DNA of 64,000 bases from Halichondria panicea (taxonomy: Eukaryota; Porifera; Demospongiae; Suberitida; Halichondriidae). Positions 37,266 to 49,718 of the stretch are shown here, one piece after another (positions within the stretch are counted from its first letter, which is position 1; every line of letters starts with the position of its first letter). The stretch lies in the NCBI RefSeq assembly GCF_963675165.1, contig NC_087377.1, forward strand, positions 12,820,632 through 12,884,631, given 5' to 3'. A model generated the notes under the pieces. That model saw only the letters and a program-made list of their open reading frames with translations. It searched no databases and had not been told where the DNA came from. A program made the translations under genes and the position numbers.

Positions 37266-37472
37266 TGCTCCGACCTGCCTCAAATCGAAATTGAAAATGG
37301 TGTCTTGGAATATAATATGGAGGAAGATGCGTTTAATGCTACTAAGACCGAACGGAACTGTTTCAACATACACAGTCATGCATATATATCCCAGTAGATA
37401 CAGACTGGATGGAAATATATACCACAATGATTTGTGACACTGGAAATTGGACGGGCACAGAACCTGCATGTA
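37266..37472 (+). pseudogene. Relic of a Sushi domain exon
   Basis: In one frame the text reads CSDLPQIEIENGVLEYN, then after a frame change GTVSTYT, then RYRLDGN, then after another change CDTGNWTGTEPAC. This order (Cys, Tyr, Cys, Gly-x-Trp, Pro-x-Cys) is that of a Sushi/CCP domain. A CATGCATATATAT stretch sits at one of the breaks. Family 2 receptors here have no Sushi domains, so this exon next to a family 2 relic is unexpected. Confidence 0.65.
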
Positions 37473-38909
37473 TAAATTATGCATACATTTTATGCTATGT
37501 GACATTTATTGTATAATTGTATACGTATACATGTACATGTATAGTTATTATTTGGCCTGACCAACAGGAGCAGTTCCGCTGGCCCTGCAAGCGGTTCACA
37601 CAAAAGTTATTACAGTAACACTATCGCTCGTAGGGTCGGCTGTACATGTAGTATATCTGTAGAGGATATGAACATTTCAATACACCTCATAAGAACTGCT
37701 GTACATTATGGACTGGGACCAACATCAAAAAGAAATTTATAAGAGACCCTTCAACTAATAATTGCTGTTTACTGTTGTCAGTAATAAATACTGTAACAAT
37801 GAAACCACAATAAAATGCTCTGTTCAGTAATTATTATGAGCTATATAGCTAAGGACTCTCTGCATGTGAATAAGGACACCTTTTATATAATCAGGACACT
37901 CTTAATGCAATAGAAATTACTATATAGGGTTAATTTTACTCCAGGTCTCACAACTTAAATGCAGCAACACTAGACAACAACCAAGCTACACACAACCTCT
38001 CCATTGATACGCCCACTGTATTAAGTACGACTGTATATTTATAATTATTATAGCAGATATAATTTCGAGGGGCAAAGGCAAAACATTCATGGTTAAGCGT
38101 CACTTTGTGGAGAATTTTTTCGTGCTTGCTGCTTGCACTGTAGGTAAAGGTAGGCAAGGTCGCTTCATTCGTGGGTAAAATATTCGTGCATGGTCAGAGT
38201 TCCAACTACGAAAACCAAGAATATTTTGTTTCCCGGAAATTACCAGCTTATAATATACGGTACCTCTCTGAGGTGAACATTAGGTTTGTTGGTTTCAAGG
38301 GCCAATGCATTGATTAATAGCCTGATGAAAATGTACACTGTATACAAGTGGTGCATGCAAATTCCATTCAATATATATCACAAAAAAACGGTCATCTGAA
38401 TCTCTATAATTAGTCACACATTTTGTACTTGTGTGAAGGAAGACCACACAGTGTTTTTACCAAATTGTGACAGGCCTGCGTGCTAAGAACATATAGGCAT
38501 TTAAATATAATGTGATAGTAGAAATCGTTTATAATGTATGAATGTATAATTATAGTTTAATACCAAGCAGTTGTTGTAGGAAAAAGTGTGAGCGTAATTT
38601 AACAATCTGTTGAGAGATTTCAATAGCTATATACAACACTAACAAATAAAAAAATAAAAGCCTGCATGGCTGCCTATATCATGGTCACCATATAAACAGG
38701 CCATGCTCTATATAATGCAGCCAGGTTAACAAGCAGTAAAGTCTCCATAATTATAGTATGTGTTACAGGTATAACTTCTTCATTGCAGCCACTGTTATAG
38801 TGCATGTGCCCTACAGTACTATACGGTTGCATGGTGGCCGCTAAATTCATATTGACACAAATATGACCCCATACAGGCTCACCTGCGGATTGTGAAGCAG
38901 GTGCAACGC

Positions 38910-38983
38910 TAGCCTTGAATCCAAGCCGATTACCCATGCAATAGAGACCAGGCCGTATTTTAATCGGCCTGGTCTCGAGGCTA
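38910..38983. mobile_element. 74-bp foldback element with 9-bp target duplication
   Basis: Ends read TAGCCTTGAATCCAAGCCGAT and, inverted, TAGCCTCGAGACCAGGCCGAT. The direct repeat GTGCAACGC lies on both sides (38901-38909 and 38984-38992). The paralogous locus at about 53647 has the uninterrupted sequence GCAGGTGCAACGCTGCATGA, which is the empty site. The element therefore inserted after the 37.6-39.3 / 52.2-54.2 kb duplication. Confidence 0.88.
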
Positions 38984-39260
38984 GTGCAACGCTGCATGAT
39001 AAACACAACTACAGTGGAACCCCTGTATAACGGACACCTTTGGGGAACAATGTTTTGGCCTTTATACAGAGGTGGCCTTTGTTGAGGGGTTGTTTTGTAC
39101 ATGCACGAACTGTTCATTTGGGACCTGGGTGCCTAGCCGTTATACATAGCAGCTGGCCTTTATTCGGAGGTGATTGTTAACAGAGGTTCCACTGTATTCA
39201 TTATGCATTAATTCTCAAATGAAAAACATGTACAATTAATGTATGCATGTATACGCATGC

Positions 39261-39300
39261 AGAATCTGTGTGGTCCCTCTCTACTGGTGAAGCAGTACTA
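39261..39300 (+). pseudogene. Fragment of a family 2 transmembrane exon
   Basis: After an acceptor-like GCATGCAG the text AATCTGTGTGGTCCCTCTCT continues to GGTGAAGCAGTA, matching the first 40 bases of the family 2 transmembrane exon (54152-54190), and then diverges. It is a truncated relic. Confidence 0.7.
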
Positions 39301-40814
39301 CATGTCTGAAAGCCTAAATTCGTGTATTGTGTACCTGCATAAAAAGCAGAGAATGAATGAATCCAGGCTAATCGGCCTGGTCTCGAGGCTACATGTGATA
39401 TGGTTCTATAAAGTTGATCATATGATCATGGCACCCCAAATCAACAAGCAGACAACATGCAATTTTACTGAACACAGTCATAATGAATTATTATCACAAT
39501 TAATTTTGTTAAATTGGACAATGTTTATAACTGCCCGTATACATTGAATGACGATAAGACCAGATAGGAGCATTAGACATCTGTGACGTATTTGACCAGC
39601 AATATAGTTATGAACGAATACCCCTTTTAGGACATCCAAACCAAACTCTCAGAAGTACTGACAGATCCGCCAGGCCTTGGCACACCGATAATTATGTTAG
39701 ACATGCCGTTTCCTATATGCTTGTTTTGAGTTGAGCTAGATCGACAAGTCTATCAGGATCCTGTGTACACACCTATAGTAACACTGTGTTTCCCGTTCTG
39801 TTTTAGTCATTCTCAATGATATTTTCTGAAAGCTAATAATAATACAATCGATTTGATTCTCATTATAATTATTTGTAAGATGATAAATTATGCTGAGCTT
39901 AAAATAAGGAATTTTTGTATTCCGTATTTAGTGAGTAAGGGTAAACGTTCGGGGTTTTCGTTGATTAAGCACATACACCGCGAACATACTAATATCGCAT
40001 GCATGCATGCACGTCAAAAGGCTATAGTCCAAGGATCTGCAAATTAAAGGTCTTTCCGCAAAAATTTATACCCTCGAAATAATTATCTGTTTTTCATAAA
40101 ACAGTGAAGCCTGCATGGCTGCCTATCGTGCATGATCGCCATATAAACAGGCCATCCTCAATATGCAGCCAGGTTAATGAGCACTAAAGTCTCCATACAA
40201 GTATAGTGTGTGTGTTAGCAGGTCACCTCTTTATTACAGCAACTGTTGGTGTGCCCAAGGGTTACATGGTGGCTGCTATAACATCATGACACAAATATAA
40301 CCCCGTGCGGATTCACCTGCGGTTTGAAGCAGGTGCAACACAGTCACACTGCATGATGAGAAGCATAACTGCTTTGCATTGGACATTGTGGTGTTTCTGT
40401 AAGAGAAATTGAATACCTGTCATGAAAGTAGTCAAAAGAGCTAGAGGAATACAGTTTACAAAGCTCTTATTAGGCCCTGATGTATTAAGCTTTTGTTGCA
40501 CATATTATTCTCAAACAAAATCCAAAAATGTGATAATTATAGACGTAGACATAAACACAGCAAACACAACACATAATTATAATTCTCAGTGTTGTCTTGC
40601 TGACTTTATTAACTTAAATATTCACCTTCACCATTTTTTTGCCATGATAACGTCGTTATACAAAACTTAATGTATTCAAAATAGACATTGATACCTTATT
40701 ATTCCCAATTATGAAAGTATATGGACACACAATGTATTATATGGGTGTGGTTGTATTTAGTTCAAGCTTTGAACATGTGATTTTTTGTAATTTAGCTAAA
40801 ACAGTTCATAGGAG

Positions 40815-43751
40815 ATGAGTATGCCAAGTTGCAGCAAGGTAAAAGATATATACTTCTGCATGTATAAATATAAATACTCTCATGAATAATGATTGCTTCA
40901 CCCTGCATTGTAGATTATACAATTGGTCCTGACTTCATGGGTACTGCTAGCAAATCAACTGGGTAAGTGTTTATAGTATAGTACACCTGCTAGGATGCCC
41001 AATTCATAAATGCTGCTGGTAGATCTACTGAGAAAAATATTACTTATCCAGAAGCAGAGCAAATCCCTTCGGCTTTCATTGTAATTGTCTATAATAATTG
41101 TCCAGATGCCGTAAATGAACATTCTGTTGATGAAAGTGTGCAAACAGTTTGCCCTGGAGAGTTGGTTTCTCTAATTTGCACTCATGACAATGTTGCTGGT
41201 CAACAAACTCACTGGATTGTCAGTGGCTCACAGCCTTGTGATGAATATGTAAGCCACTTCACTGATTCGACTGAAGACATGTGTGGTTCGTTCATTATTA
41301 CGAGGATAGGTAATACAGTTTCTACATTATATTCAACTATTCAAATACCCGCCACTGAGGCACTGGACGGTACTTTGATTAAGTGTTTTTCTGGAGGTCT
41401 TACATCGTCCCCACAAGTTGGCAACACCACACTCAATGTGATAAGTCAGTGAAACAACAAGATTTCATGCTAGCCACACCATATCAACTTTATATATATA
41501 CTTTCAACTGTTACAGATCTAACTGTGTCTACTGTAACTGACTGGATGGCTAACCTGAGAACCAACAGTTTATGTCCTGTTCTGGAGTGGGACCCAGTGG
41601 ACGCACCATACCAGAGATGTGTCATCGGCTACACTATCAACCTGAATGGAACAGTGTACAATACCACAAACACATCTCTATCATTAGCTGGAGAGAGCCT
41701 CTCTTACTGTGAGACTCACACAGTGACTGTGACACCACTCACACTCAATGGACTCTTATCGCCAGATACCTCAAATATCACAGTGATCAATAGAGGTGCC
41801 TGTAATGCGACAGCATTATTGTTCAATTTGTGTGTCACATTATTCAGATTTGGGGACTCCAGCATTATCTACCTCCTTCACCATCCATAATGAAGTGCTA
41901 CTGAAGCTGCAAATAATGGTCCAGGTATGTAGCTATTACATGGCTATGAGTGCCACAAGCTGTTTATTGGCCCGGTAGAAGATTGTGGTCAAGGGCCTCT
42001 AGCTTGAGAGCATTATCTACTACAAGGACCAGTACTGCTTGTCAGTGGCGGATCCCGACATGCAGGTTCCATGGGTTCCATAGAATCAACACACTGGAGA
42101 TCAACTTACTAGCTATATAGCTAGCAACTAAGCTTGCATGAATGATCGTGATCTGTATAATAGAGTTACGCAATTTACATGGGGTCTCTAATGCGCATGC
42201 TCATTGCTTAGGAAAAGTGACGACCTTTTTTTTTTTGTAAATTTTAGCTGTTTTGTAACTCCCCTCTCAAATTATTAGATACGTCACAGCTGGTTGCATT
42301 TTGACCTCTGAGATCAAATAAAACAGGGTGCCAATATCTCCCATAATTATGGCATGCACAGTTCAGGTGGTGAACTGTGCCAGTAAGGCGCATATGTCAC
42401 AACTACTTGTGGCATGCACGAATTGCCATGTAATAACTACTTCATTGCCTTGAAAACCAGCATAAAAACCACTTGTTGCATATAGATATGACAGTTCTCT
42501 ACTGATTTTGGTGGCTGGAATTACGTAATAACCGCATAGAAACCAGCATATGCTGCATAGCAAACTTCACAGGGACCACAAAAACTTACAAGAACGTGTC
42601 CCTGTATAAAGTAGTAGTTGACAGTTTGGGTGTGAGGGGGTTTCTCTCTCTAGAGGGTGATTTTATGCGTCAATAGGCAACGTAAATATTTAATATTAAT
42701 TTTGTTGCCATATAATTATTATTGTCCTCTCACAACAGGAAATTTCAATTGATGTTGCACCCATTCGAATGTTCGGATACATAACGAGTGGAGAAAATTG
42801 TGTTCCTACCAAATCATTTAATGGAAGTTCAGTTGCAATCGATTTCTCAGACCAATCTCCTGGATATGCTTACACAGTGTGTGTGATGTTCAGAAACAAG
42901 GAATGCTCTGTGTCTGCATTCAATTCCATTACTGTGACTGGTAAAATACATAATGCTGGCATGTCATTAAATTTATGATTTCGTATCTTTCAGTTCCAGC
43001 TACAATGATTACCGTACAAGAAGTTACACCATCGGATACTAACTACACAGTTAGTTTGTCCCTCCCCTTCACCGGCTACCCTCCCAGTGACCTGTTCATT
43101 GTCTCCACCCTCTCTCCCCCTCACTCGGACCCAAACACCCTCACCTTCCCCTCCAATACCAACCAAGTCATGGTGACCTTCACTGAACTCACTGCTGGAG
43201 TCCTCTACACCTACACCATTAGAGTTGTTCTGGCCAGCAACAAATCAAATGACGTTGTATCTCCAGTCACTGGAGAATTCAGTTTGACAACATTAGGAGG
43301 TATTACATGGAGGCGAATAACTGGTAGATAGTGAAACAATTGCAAATAGTATTGTTTACTTCAACAGTATAATGAATAAGCTAGACGTGTTTACTAGTAG
43401 TTAGCCCGCTATGATATATACTCATTACTGTAACTCATGCATTAATTCTCAAATCAAAAACATGTATAATACACTCATGCAGAATCTGTGCGGTCCCTCT
43501 CTATTGGTGAAGCAGTGGCAGTCAGTGTGGCAGCTACATTTATTATTTCCATAGCAGTTGGAATCCTGTTGGGGATGTCTGTAATGTACTGCATTATGTA
43601 TTACAGGAATAGGGGACGCTACGCAGTAAGACAGTGTCAGGAGGAAAGCATTCAACCCACTGTGCCAAGTGGTCCTGTTTATGAAGAGGTTACTCCTATC
43701 CAAGATGGAATTAAGCTGAAACTGAATGAAGCATACGGACCGTTATCATAG
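40815..43751 (+). CDS. Receptor H: intact family 2 receptor (Ig, three FN3-like, TM, ITAM-like tail)
   Basis: Eight exons, one open frame of 514 aa: 40815-40838, 40914-40962, 41106-41444, 41517-41795, 41848-41924, 42739-42940, 42994-43299, 43483-43751. The signal peptide (MSMPSCSK / IIQLVLTSWVLLANQ) is split by a phase 0 intron. The Ig-like domain has CPGELVSLICTHDN and IKCFSGG. FN3-like 1 has CPVLEWDPVDAPYQRC. FN3-like 2 is split by a phase 0 intron (MFGYITSGENC, FSDQSPGYAYTVCVMF). FN3 3 has LPFTGYPPSDLFIVSTLSPP. The last exon has a helix from about AVAVSVAATFIISIAVG, a CIMYYRNRG stop and a tail with GPVYEEVTP and NEAYGPLS. Intron 5 (41925-42738) is enlarged by repeat DNA. This is the cleanest reference copy with K. 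Probably a cell-surface recognition receptor acting through phosphotyrosine; ligand unknown. Confidence 0.87.
41925..42738. repeat. Repeat insertion in intron 5 of receptor H
   Basis: The equivalent intron is about 50-60 nt in F, G, J and K; here it is 814 nt. Its start (GGCTATGAGTGCCACAAGCT) also appears at 37047 and, as GAGTGTCACAAGCTGTTTATT, at 32080, 45381 and 57981. About 42405-42560 resembles, partly inverted, 31050-31330 (ACGAATTGCCATGTAATAAC). Composite of dispersed repeats; no coding content. Confidence 0.6.
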
Positions 43752-46184
43752 CTTATTAAACTGAACTGTCTGAAGGCCTCAACTCTTTTATTGCAGTATG
43801 TTGTGGTGTGCAGTTGTAGTTGTAAGTAATAAAAAGATCCTTACCTGTGCATATTGAGTATCACTTGATATTGCAAGACAGTAGAGTATATAGAATCTAG
43901 TTGTATGTTGTATAGAATGAAGAGCAATAACCTGTATGTCTGTTTCTTTCAGGCAGTCAGTATAAGTATAATGTACTATATATTATGCTCTCACAACAGG
44001 GAGCTTGTGTGACCTCAAAAGACAAGGATATAAGTTGCTGCATGTGTAAAGTAAATAATTATTATTTTGTGACTATAAAGCACATGCAATGGTCGCATAA
44101 TTAGCTAAATAAATACACTATACTAGCTGTATTATTATTAATACAGCTAGTATAATAGTTGAAAGAAACGATGTTGAAGAATGAAACTCCCCACTCACAC
44201 ACAGCAGTTCTTGCAGCAGTATATCTATCACTTATCCATCTATATATACCAGTCACTGCTGCAACTGTTCCATATCAACCGTCAACAGAGCTTTCGGCTG
44301 GAGGAGCCCATGCATGCATCATGTTCATCAGTAAAGTAATTACGAGTTTGTAAACTGTATAATAATAACAAGGCATTATCAACTCTCTTAGTTTTACAAG
44401 CCCTGCCCTTGTTCAAAATAACCAGCCCTTAATTGTTGCCTTTGACCTCTGAGATCAGAGTGCAACATGCCAGTATATGGCATGTTAGCTACTTTACACT
44501 TTTGGCTACTTTTACCTGCCAGTGCAAGCAGCAACCAGATCACAAACTGACTAAATATTGCTCAACTACAAATACCCCCCCCCTCCCCGCTAAGCCTATT
44601 AGTATAGTGATTGCTTTTGGATCGAATGTTCCATTATCAAAGTATACCCTCATATTATAACCTTGGTCCCATGCATGCAGGCCGATTTTTCTTTAAATTG
44701 AAAATTCGCCTCGGTATTAATTTTATCTGGGCGTGTTTAAAAAAAAGCAGATCACATTAATTTTTGTTAAATTAGCAACAGATTTAATTAATATCTAGCT
44801 AGTTATAAGTTTAAGTTGTTTAGATTTAACGTGTACATTGTCTTGTTGCTGAAACAAGAAGGCCTCACTCTCATTGCAGAAAAGGCCCAAGCTCTCAGAC
44901 TCCTGCTGTAGTTGGGCGTGGTCCGACCGTCCCTGACGGAAGGTCGGGTTTCAAGCCTATATGTCATGCAGGATTGATCTTGCTGGATTATGTAACACGC
45001 TGATAGCAGCTAGTGGGTGTTAACCAATTCTACCTTGCTTGTGGTTGTACAACCGAGCGTGACACCGACCATAATTATTAGAAATGCTGCAATCTGATAG
45101 GACTGCAACTATAATAATTTGATAATATAATTATAACTAGGGAAGCACAATTAACATATAGGGATTGATCGAGGTAGATACAGTGCAACAACCAAATAAA
45201 GTAGAATATAAAGGTATTGAAAATTAAACTATTGGTGCATGCATAATATATAATTATACGTAATACGGTATGTATATATAATATGGGGAGGGGGGGGGGG
45301 CAGAGCCTCCTGGTTTTCAGACTGTAACAGATTATTTGATTTATACAAGCAGATTATGTAATGGTTATTACCGTGATGGCTATGAGTGTCACAAGCTGTT
45401 TATTATGCCTCGGTGCGCATGCGCAAGCGAGGTATATGGTAGTGTGTTTGTCTGTGTGTCTGTCTGTATCACCTACCATTTTTTCTAGATCCGCCACTGG
45501 TTACACGTATATATATACTGTGCAGAGTTGCAATTATTATCAAAGTGTCATTATAATTTTATTGCTTACCGTATATATATCAGGTATATATATTTCTAGG
45601 GTATAAATGTTTGCAGAAGACCATAAGGAATTTTGCAGATTCAATTTCCTTGGAATAGTCTTTTGACGCGCAAGCATGCATGCGATATTAATATCTGCGA
45701 AAACCGCTAACGTTTATCGCCGAAACATACTCGCTATATAATATGGTATATACGGTACTTAAATTCTTTAACATTTTTATTTTGAGCTCTCAGCATATCA
45801 TGCATCTTACAGATACATATTAAATCGATTGCATTAATTATGAGCTTTCAGAAAGTATCATTGTGAGAATGTCGAGTAAAACAGTGTGGGAAACACAGTA
45901 TAGGGTCTGTCAGTACTTTAATTTGAGAGTTTGGATGTCTGGAGCCAGCCTGAAAGGGGCATGCAGTCGTTCATAATGCTATTGCTGGTCAAACGTCGTA
46001 GATGTCTGATGCCCCTCTATCTGGTCTTATCGTCATTCATATACAACTTGACCCAATAAATTATTTTATGCATAATAATCTACCAAACAATGCAAATGTA
46101 TATAATATATGCTTCTACTTTTTACGCACATAATTATTGTGGTGCACAAATACAAAGAGTTTAGGTTTCCAGACTAGTACAGTT
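43752..46184. repeat. Facing 3' flanks of receptors H and J
   Basis: 43790-44420 matches the 3' region of F (28780-28900 and 30480-30850). 44520-46184 is collinear with 57120-58790, the 3' flank of K, with many small indels (see the palindromic-insertion finding). A palindromic segment at 45408-45432 (CCTCGGTGCGCATGCGC, AAGCGAGG) followed by TGTCTGTCTG-type repeat recurs at 58008 and, diverged, at 32101. A run of Gs lies near 45289. No gene is supported. Confidence 0.65.
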
Positions 46185-49050
46185 TTATAATGGTCCGTAT
46201 GCTTCATTCGGTTTCAGCTCAATTTGTTCTTGGATAGGAGTAACTTCTTCGTAAACAGGACCACTTGGTACAGTGGGTTGAATGCTTTCTTCTTGTCGCT
46301 GTCTTACTGCGTAGTGTCCCCTATTCCTGTAGTACATAATGCAGTACATTAGAGACATCCCCAGCAAGAGTCCAATCGCTATGGAAATAGTGAATGTAGC
46401 TGCCATAATGACTGCCACTGCTTCACCAGTAGAGAGGGACTGCACAGATTCTGCATGAGTGTTGATTGTACATGTTTTTCATTTGAGCATGAGTTACAGT
46501 GTAATGAATATATCATAGTAGGCTAACTACGAGTAAAAACACGTAGCTTATTCACTATACTGTTGAAGTAAACAATATTATTTGCGATTGTTTCACTATC
46601 TACCAGTTATTCGCCTCCATGTATAGCATATACCTCCTAATACATGTAGAGCCAATATGAAATTTCCAGTGACTGGAAAAACGACATCATTTGATTGGTT
46701 GCTGGCCAGAATAATTCTAATTGTGTAGGTGTAGAAGACTCCAGCAGTGATGTCGATGAAGGTCACTGTGATTTGGTTGGTTGTGTACGGGAAGGGGAGG
46801 GTAATTGGGTCCGAATGAGGGGGGGAGAGGGTGGAGACAATGAGCAGGTCACGGGAGGGTAGTCGATGAAGGGGAGGGACAAACGTATCGTATAACTAGA
46901 ACCAGATGGCCTAACTTCTTGTACGGTAATCATCGTAGCTGGAACTGAAAGATACAAAATCATGAATTATGCCAGCATATGCAGTTTTACCAGTCACAGT
47001 AGTGGAATTGATTGCAGAGCATTCCTTGTTTCTGAACATCACACACACTGTGTAAGTATCTCCAGGAGATTGGTCTGAGAAATCGATTGCAACTGAACTT
47101 CCATTAAATGATGTGGTAGGAACACAATTTTCTCCGCTCGTTATGTATCCGAACATTCGAATGGGTGCAGTATCAATCGAAATTTCCTGGAATCAAAAAT
47201 CGTTAATTTACACAGAAAACAACAAAAGCAATAACACTACCTGGAATATTATTTGGAGCTTCAGAGCTTTATTTTGAATTATGAAGGAACTAGATAATGC
47301 TGGAGTCCCCAAGTCTAAATTTGACACCACATTATTGAGCTCAAGTATGCAGTCACAGTACACACATACCTGGATTGATCACAGTGATATTTGAGGTGTC
47401 TGGAGATAAGGGTACATTCAGTGTGAGTGGTGTCACAGTCACTGCTTGAGTCTCACAGTAAGAGAGGCTCTCTCCAGCTAATGATAGAGATGTGTTTGTG
47501 GTATTGTACACTGTTCCATTCAGGTTGATAGTGTAGCCAGTGATACATCTCTGGTAAGGTGCATCCAGAGGGTCCCACTCCAGAACAGGACACAAACTGT
47601 TGGATCTTAAATTAGCCATCCAGTCAGTCACGAAAGACACATTTAGATCTGTAGCAATTCAAAAGGTTATAGCTCACTTAAAAATCTTGTTGCATTACAT
47701 ATATACCTATCACATTAACTGTGGTGTTGCCAATTCGTGGAGACGATGATAGACTACCCGCAAAGCACTCAATTACAGTACCGTCCAATGCTTCAGTGGC
47801 AGCTGTCCGAATGGTGGAACTCACCACAGGGCCAGTATCGTCACTGATCATGATGATGGTGAATGGAGTTTGACCACAAGGTTGTTCAGAGCCTGAATTT
47901 CCAACGTGGCTCACTATAACACTGCAAGAAACAGTTCCTCTAGTCGTCCATCGAGTTACTTCACCAGCAATATCGTCATGAGTACAAGTTAGAGAGACTA
48001 TCTCTCCTAGGCAAACTGTCAGTACTACATCTCCTTCATCAGTACTGTTTGCCAGAAATGCTGAACTTCCATTCACAGCATCTATAGTATTATAGTATAT
48101 ATACACAATGCAATAATAGATACCTTGGCTGGTGATACTGAATTATCATAAATTATTCATTGAATACTCCAAACTATCCATTGTGGCAACAATTATGCAG
48201 TTTGTCTCTTATTATATTGTTCATTTATTCTCCTGTAAAATCATTCCCTATGAATTCTCTACTGCCCCAAAAATGTAGCAGTTTTGTCTCAGTATTAATA
48301 TTAAAGCAGCATTTGCATCTTACCCAGTTGATTTGCTAGCAGTGACCATGAAGCCAGGACCAGCAAGAGGATAATCTATGTTGTGAGAGTATAAAATAAT
48401 TCAGACAACTATAGGTCTCTCGTATTAGATAGAGTAGAAGAAGGTATTATGAGACGGAACCAATTATGAGACAGCTGTTTAAAACAGGAGTGCTTCAGCT
48501 ATTCTGTCTGCAGTTAATAGCAGCTAGCACTATCACTCTAGTATTTTTTCCAAAAGAAATTTGGAGTTGTATGCTTGTGTTGACAGAGATACCACAATAG
48601 TGTGTTTAAGTACAGAATTTAATTGGAAAAAACATTTTTAATTGACCAAATTTAAGTGGGTGCCAAATGTTTGTAGTAAAATTCACTTGGTATCAGTTAA
48701 AACAGGAGTAACTGTTTTTATAGGCAAAATAATCACTATATTTTAATATCAGAAAGTTCCAAATATGTTAGAACAGCCAATTAGGGTTAAAATTAATTAA
48801 TTGCAATGGTGTCTCGTAAATACCCCCCCTGTCTCATAATACCCGAATCACTTTGAACACTACAATGCTAGCATTAGCTGCAAACAAAGCACTGTCACTC
48901 TTTTTTTTTGCTTACATGCAAAGCATATTGACCATAAAAGTTAGTGAACAGGCTATTTAGCTCCCTCAAGATTACTGCAAGACAGGGGGGTCAGAAACAT
49001 TTAGATGTCTCGTAATACCCCCTTGTACTCTATACCTTGAAGCTTGGCAT
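46185..49050 (-). CDS. Receptor J: family 2 receptor with one frame break in FN3 3
   Basis: Exons: 48324-48375 (second signal-peptide exon, LVLASWSLLANQ), 47707-48081 (Ig-like, CLGEIVSLTCTHDD, IECFAGS), 47370-47648 (FN3-like 1), 47241-47314 with 46991-47186 (FN3-like 2), 46634-46944 (FN3 3), 46185-46450 (transmembrane, tail with GPVYEEVTP and NEAYGPL). The first exon is least certain; ATGCCAAGCTTCAAG followed by GT at 49036-49050 fits the paralogues but would leave a long intron. One base is missing near 46860 within PPSDL, so the frame stops before the membrane helix. The Ig domain differs clearly from G, H and K while the tail is nearly identical. Either a soluble form, a young pseudogene, or a sequencing error. 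Confidence 0.72.
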
Positions 49051-49114
49051 ACTCACTCACTGCTATTAAACTTCTATAGCTGAATGCCATCAGGCGCTAG
49101 GCATGCAGCTCAGC

Positions 49115-49215
49115 TAGCCTCGACCCTAGGCCGATCTGTCTCCAATTGAACGCTAGGTCACCTAGTATTTTTCAACTTTGTTCTATTAAAAGAAAATCGG
49201 CCTGGGACCGAGGGC
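49115..49215. mobile_element. 101-bp foldback element, same family as 35896-35996
   Basis: The left end TAGCCTCGACCCTAGGCCGAT pairs with the right end ATCGGCCTGGGACCGAGG. No target duplication is evident. Confidence 0.7.
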
Positions 49216-49718
49216 ATGCCCGCCCATATCTTCAACAATCCATACCCATCTAAATCAATCCAGACCTCAGCTTGTTAAAGATGGCGGAATTGTCTAGGTA
49301 AGAGAAATAGAGACTGAGAGGTCATCTGCCTCGTGGAAGCAATCGCAAATCTGAAAAAGCGCTTTGTAATCCAGGTTGTAGTCGTTTGGAAACCCTGTGC
49401 AGAATGTCCTGGAGATGGCTGTACTTGGAGTAAATGCTGGGCAAGAAACTTACTTACTCACTTACTTACTTACTTAGTCAGTCAGACAAAGAGCGGTGAA
49501 ACGTCGAAATAGTGCAATTTTTAAAATGAAAATATTCATTCATTAAAATGTTTATGGATTATGAAATGAGAGATACAAAGAGAGAAAAGGCTAAATAAAC
49601 TATCTGTTCAGCCAGTTTCTTGATGTGGCCTTTCCCTGCAGAGATAGAACAGTTTGAACATGAGTCAAAATAATTGAAATATTGCTAAACAAGGGCAAAC
49701 CATAGATTAAGGAGGGAG

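Larger units (their letters stand above)
37018..40814. repeat. Repeat-rich spacer upstream of receptor H
   Basis: 37640-39300 is collinear with 52190-54190 (about 1.6-2 kb, both ending in a transmembrane-exon relic). A third partial copy of the 38.65-38.98 kb part lies at 40105-40345. 39545-39670 is an inverted copy of the 3'-flank repeat of G, J and K. Includes the Sushi relic (37266-37472), the foldback (38910-38983) and the transmembrane fragment (39261-39300), each listed separately. Confidence 0.65.

Noticed and set aside
45289-45300. Runs of G near 45289 and 57891 as possible quadruplex signals
   Set aside because: Single homopolymer runs in a repeated flank; more likely length-variable simple sequence than a regulatory element.
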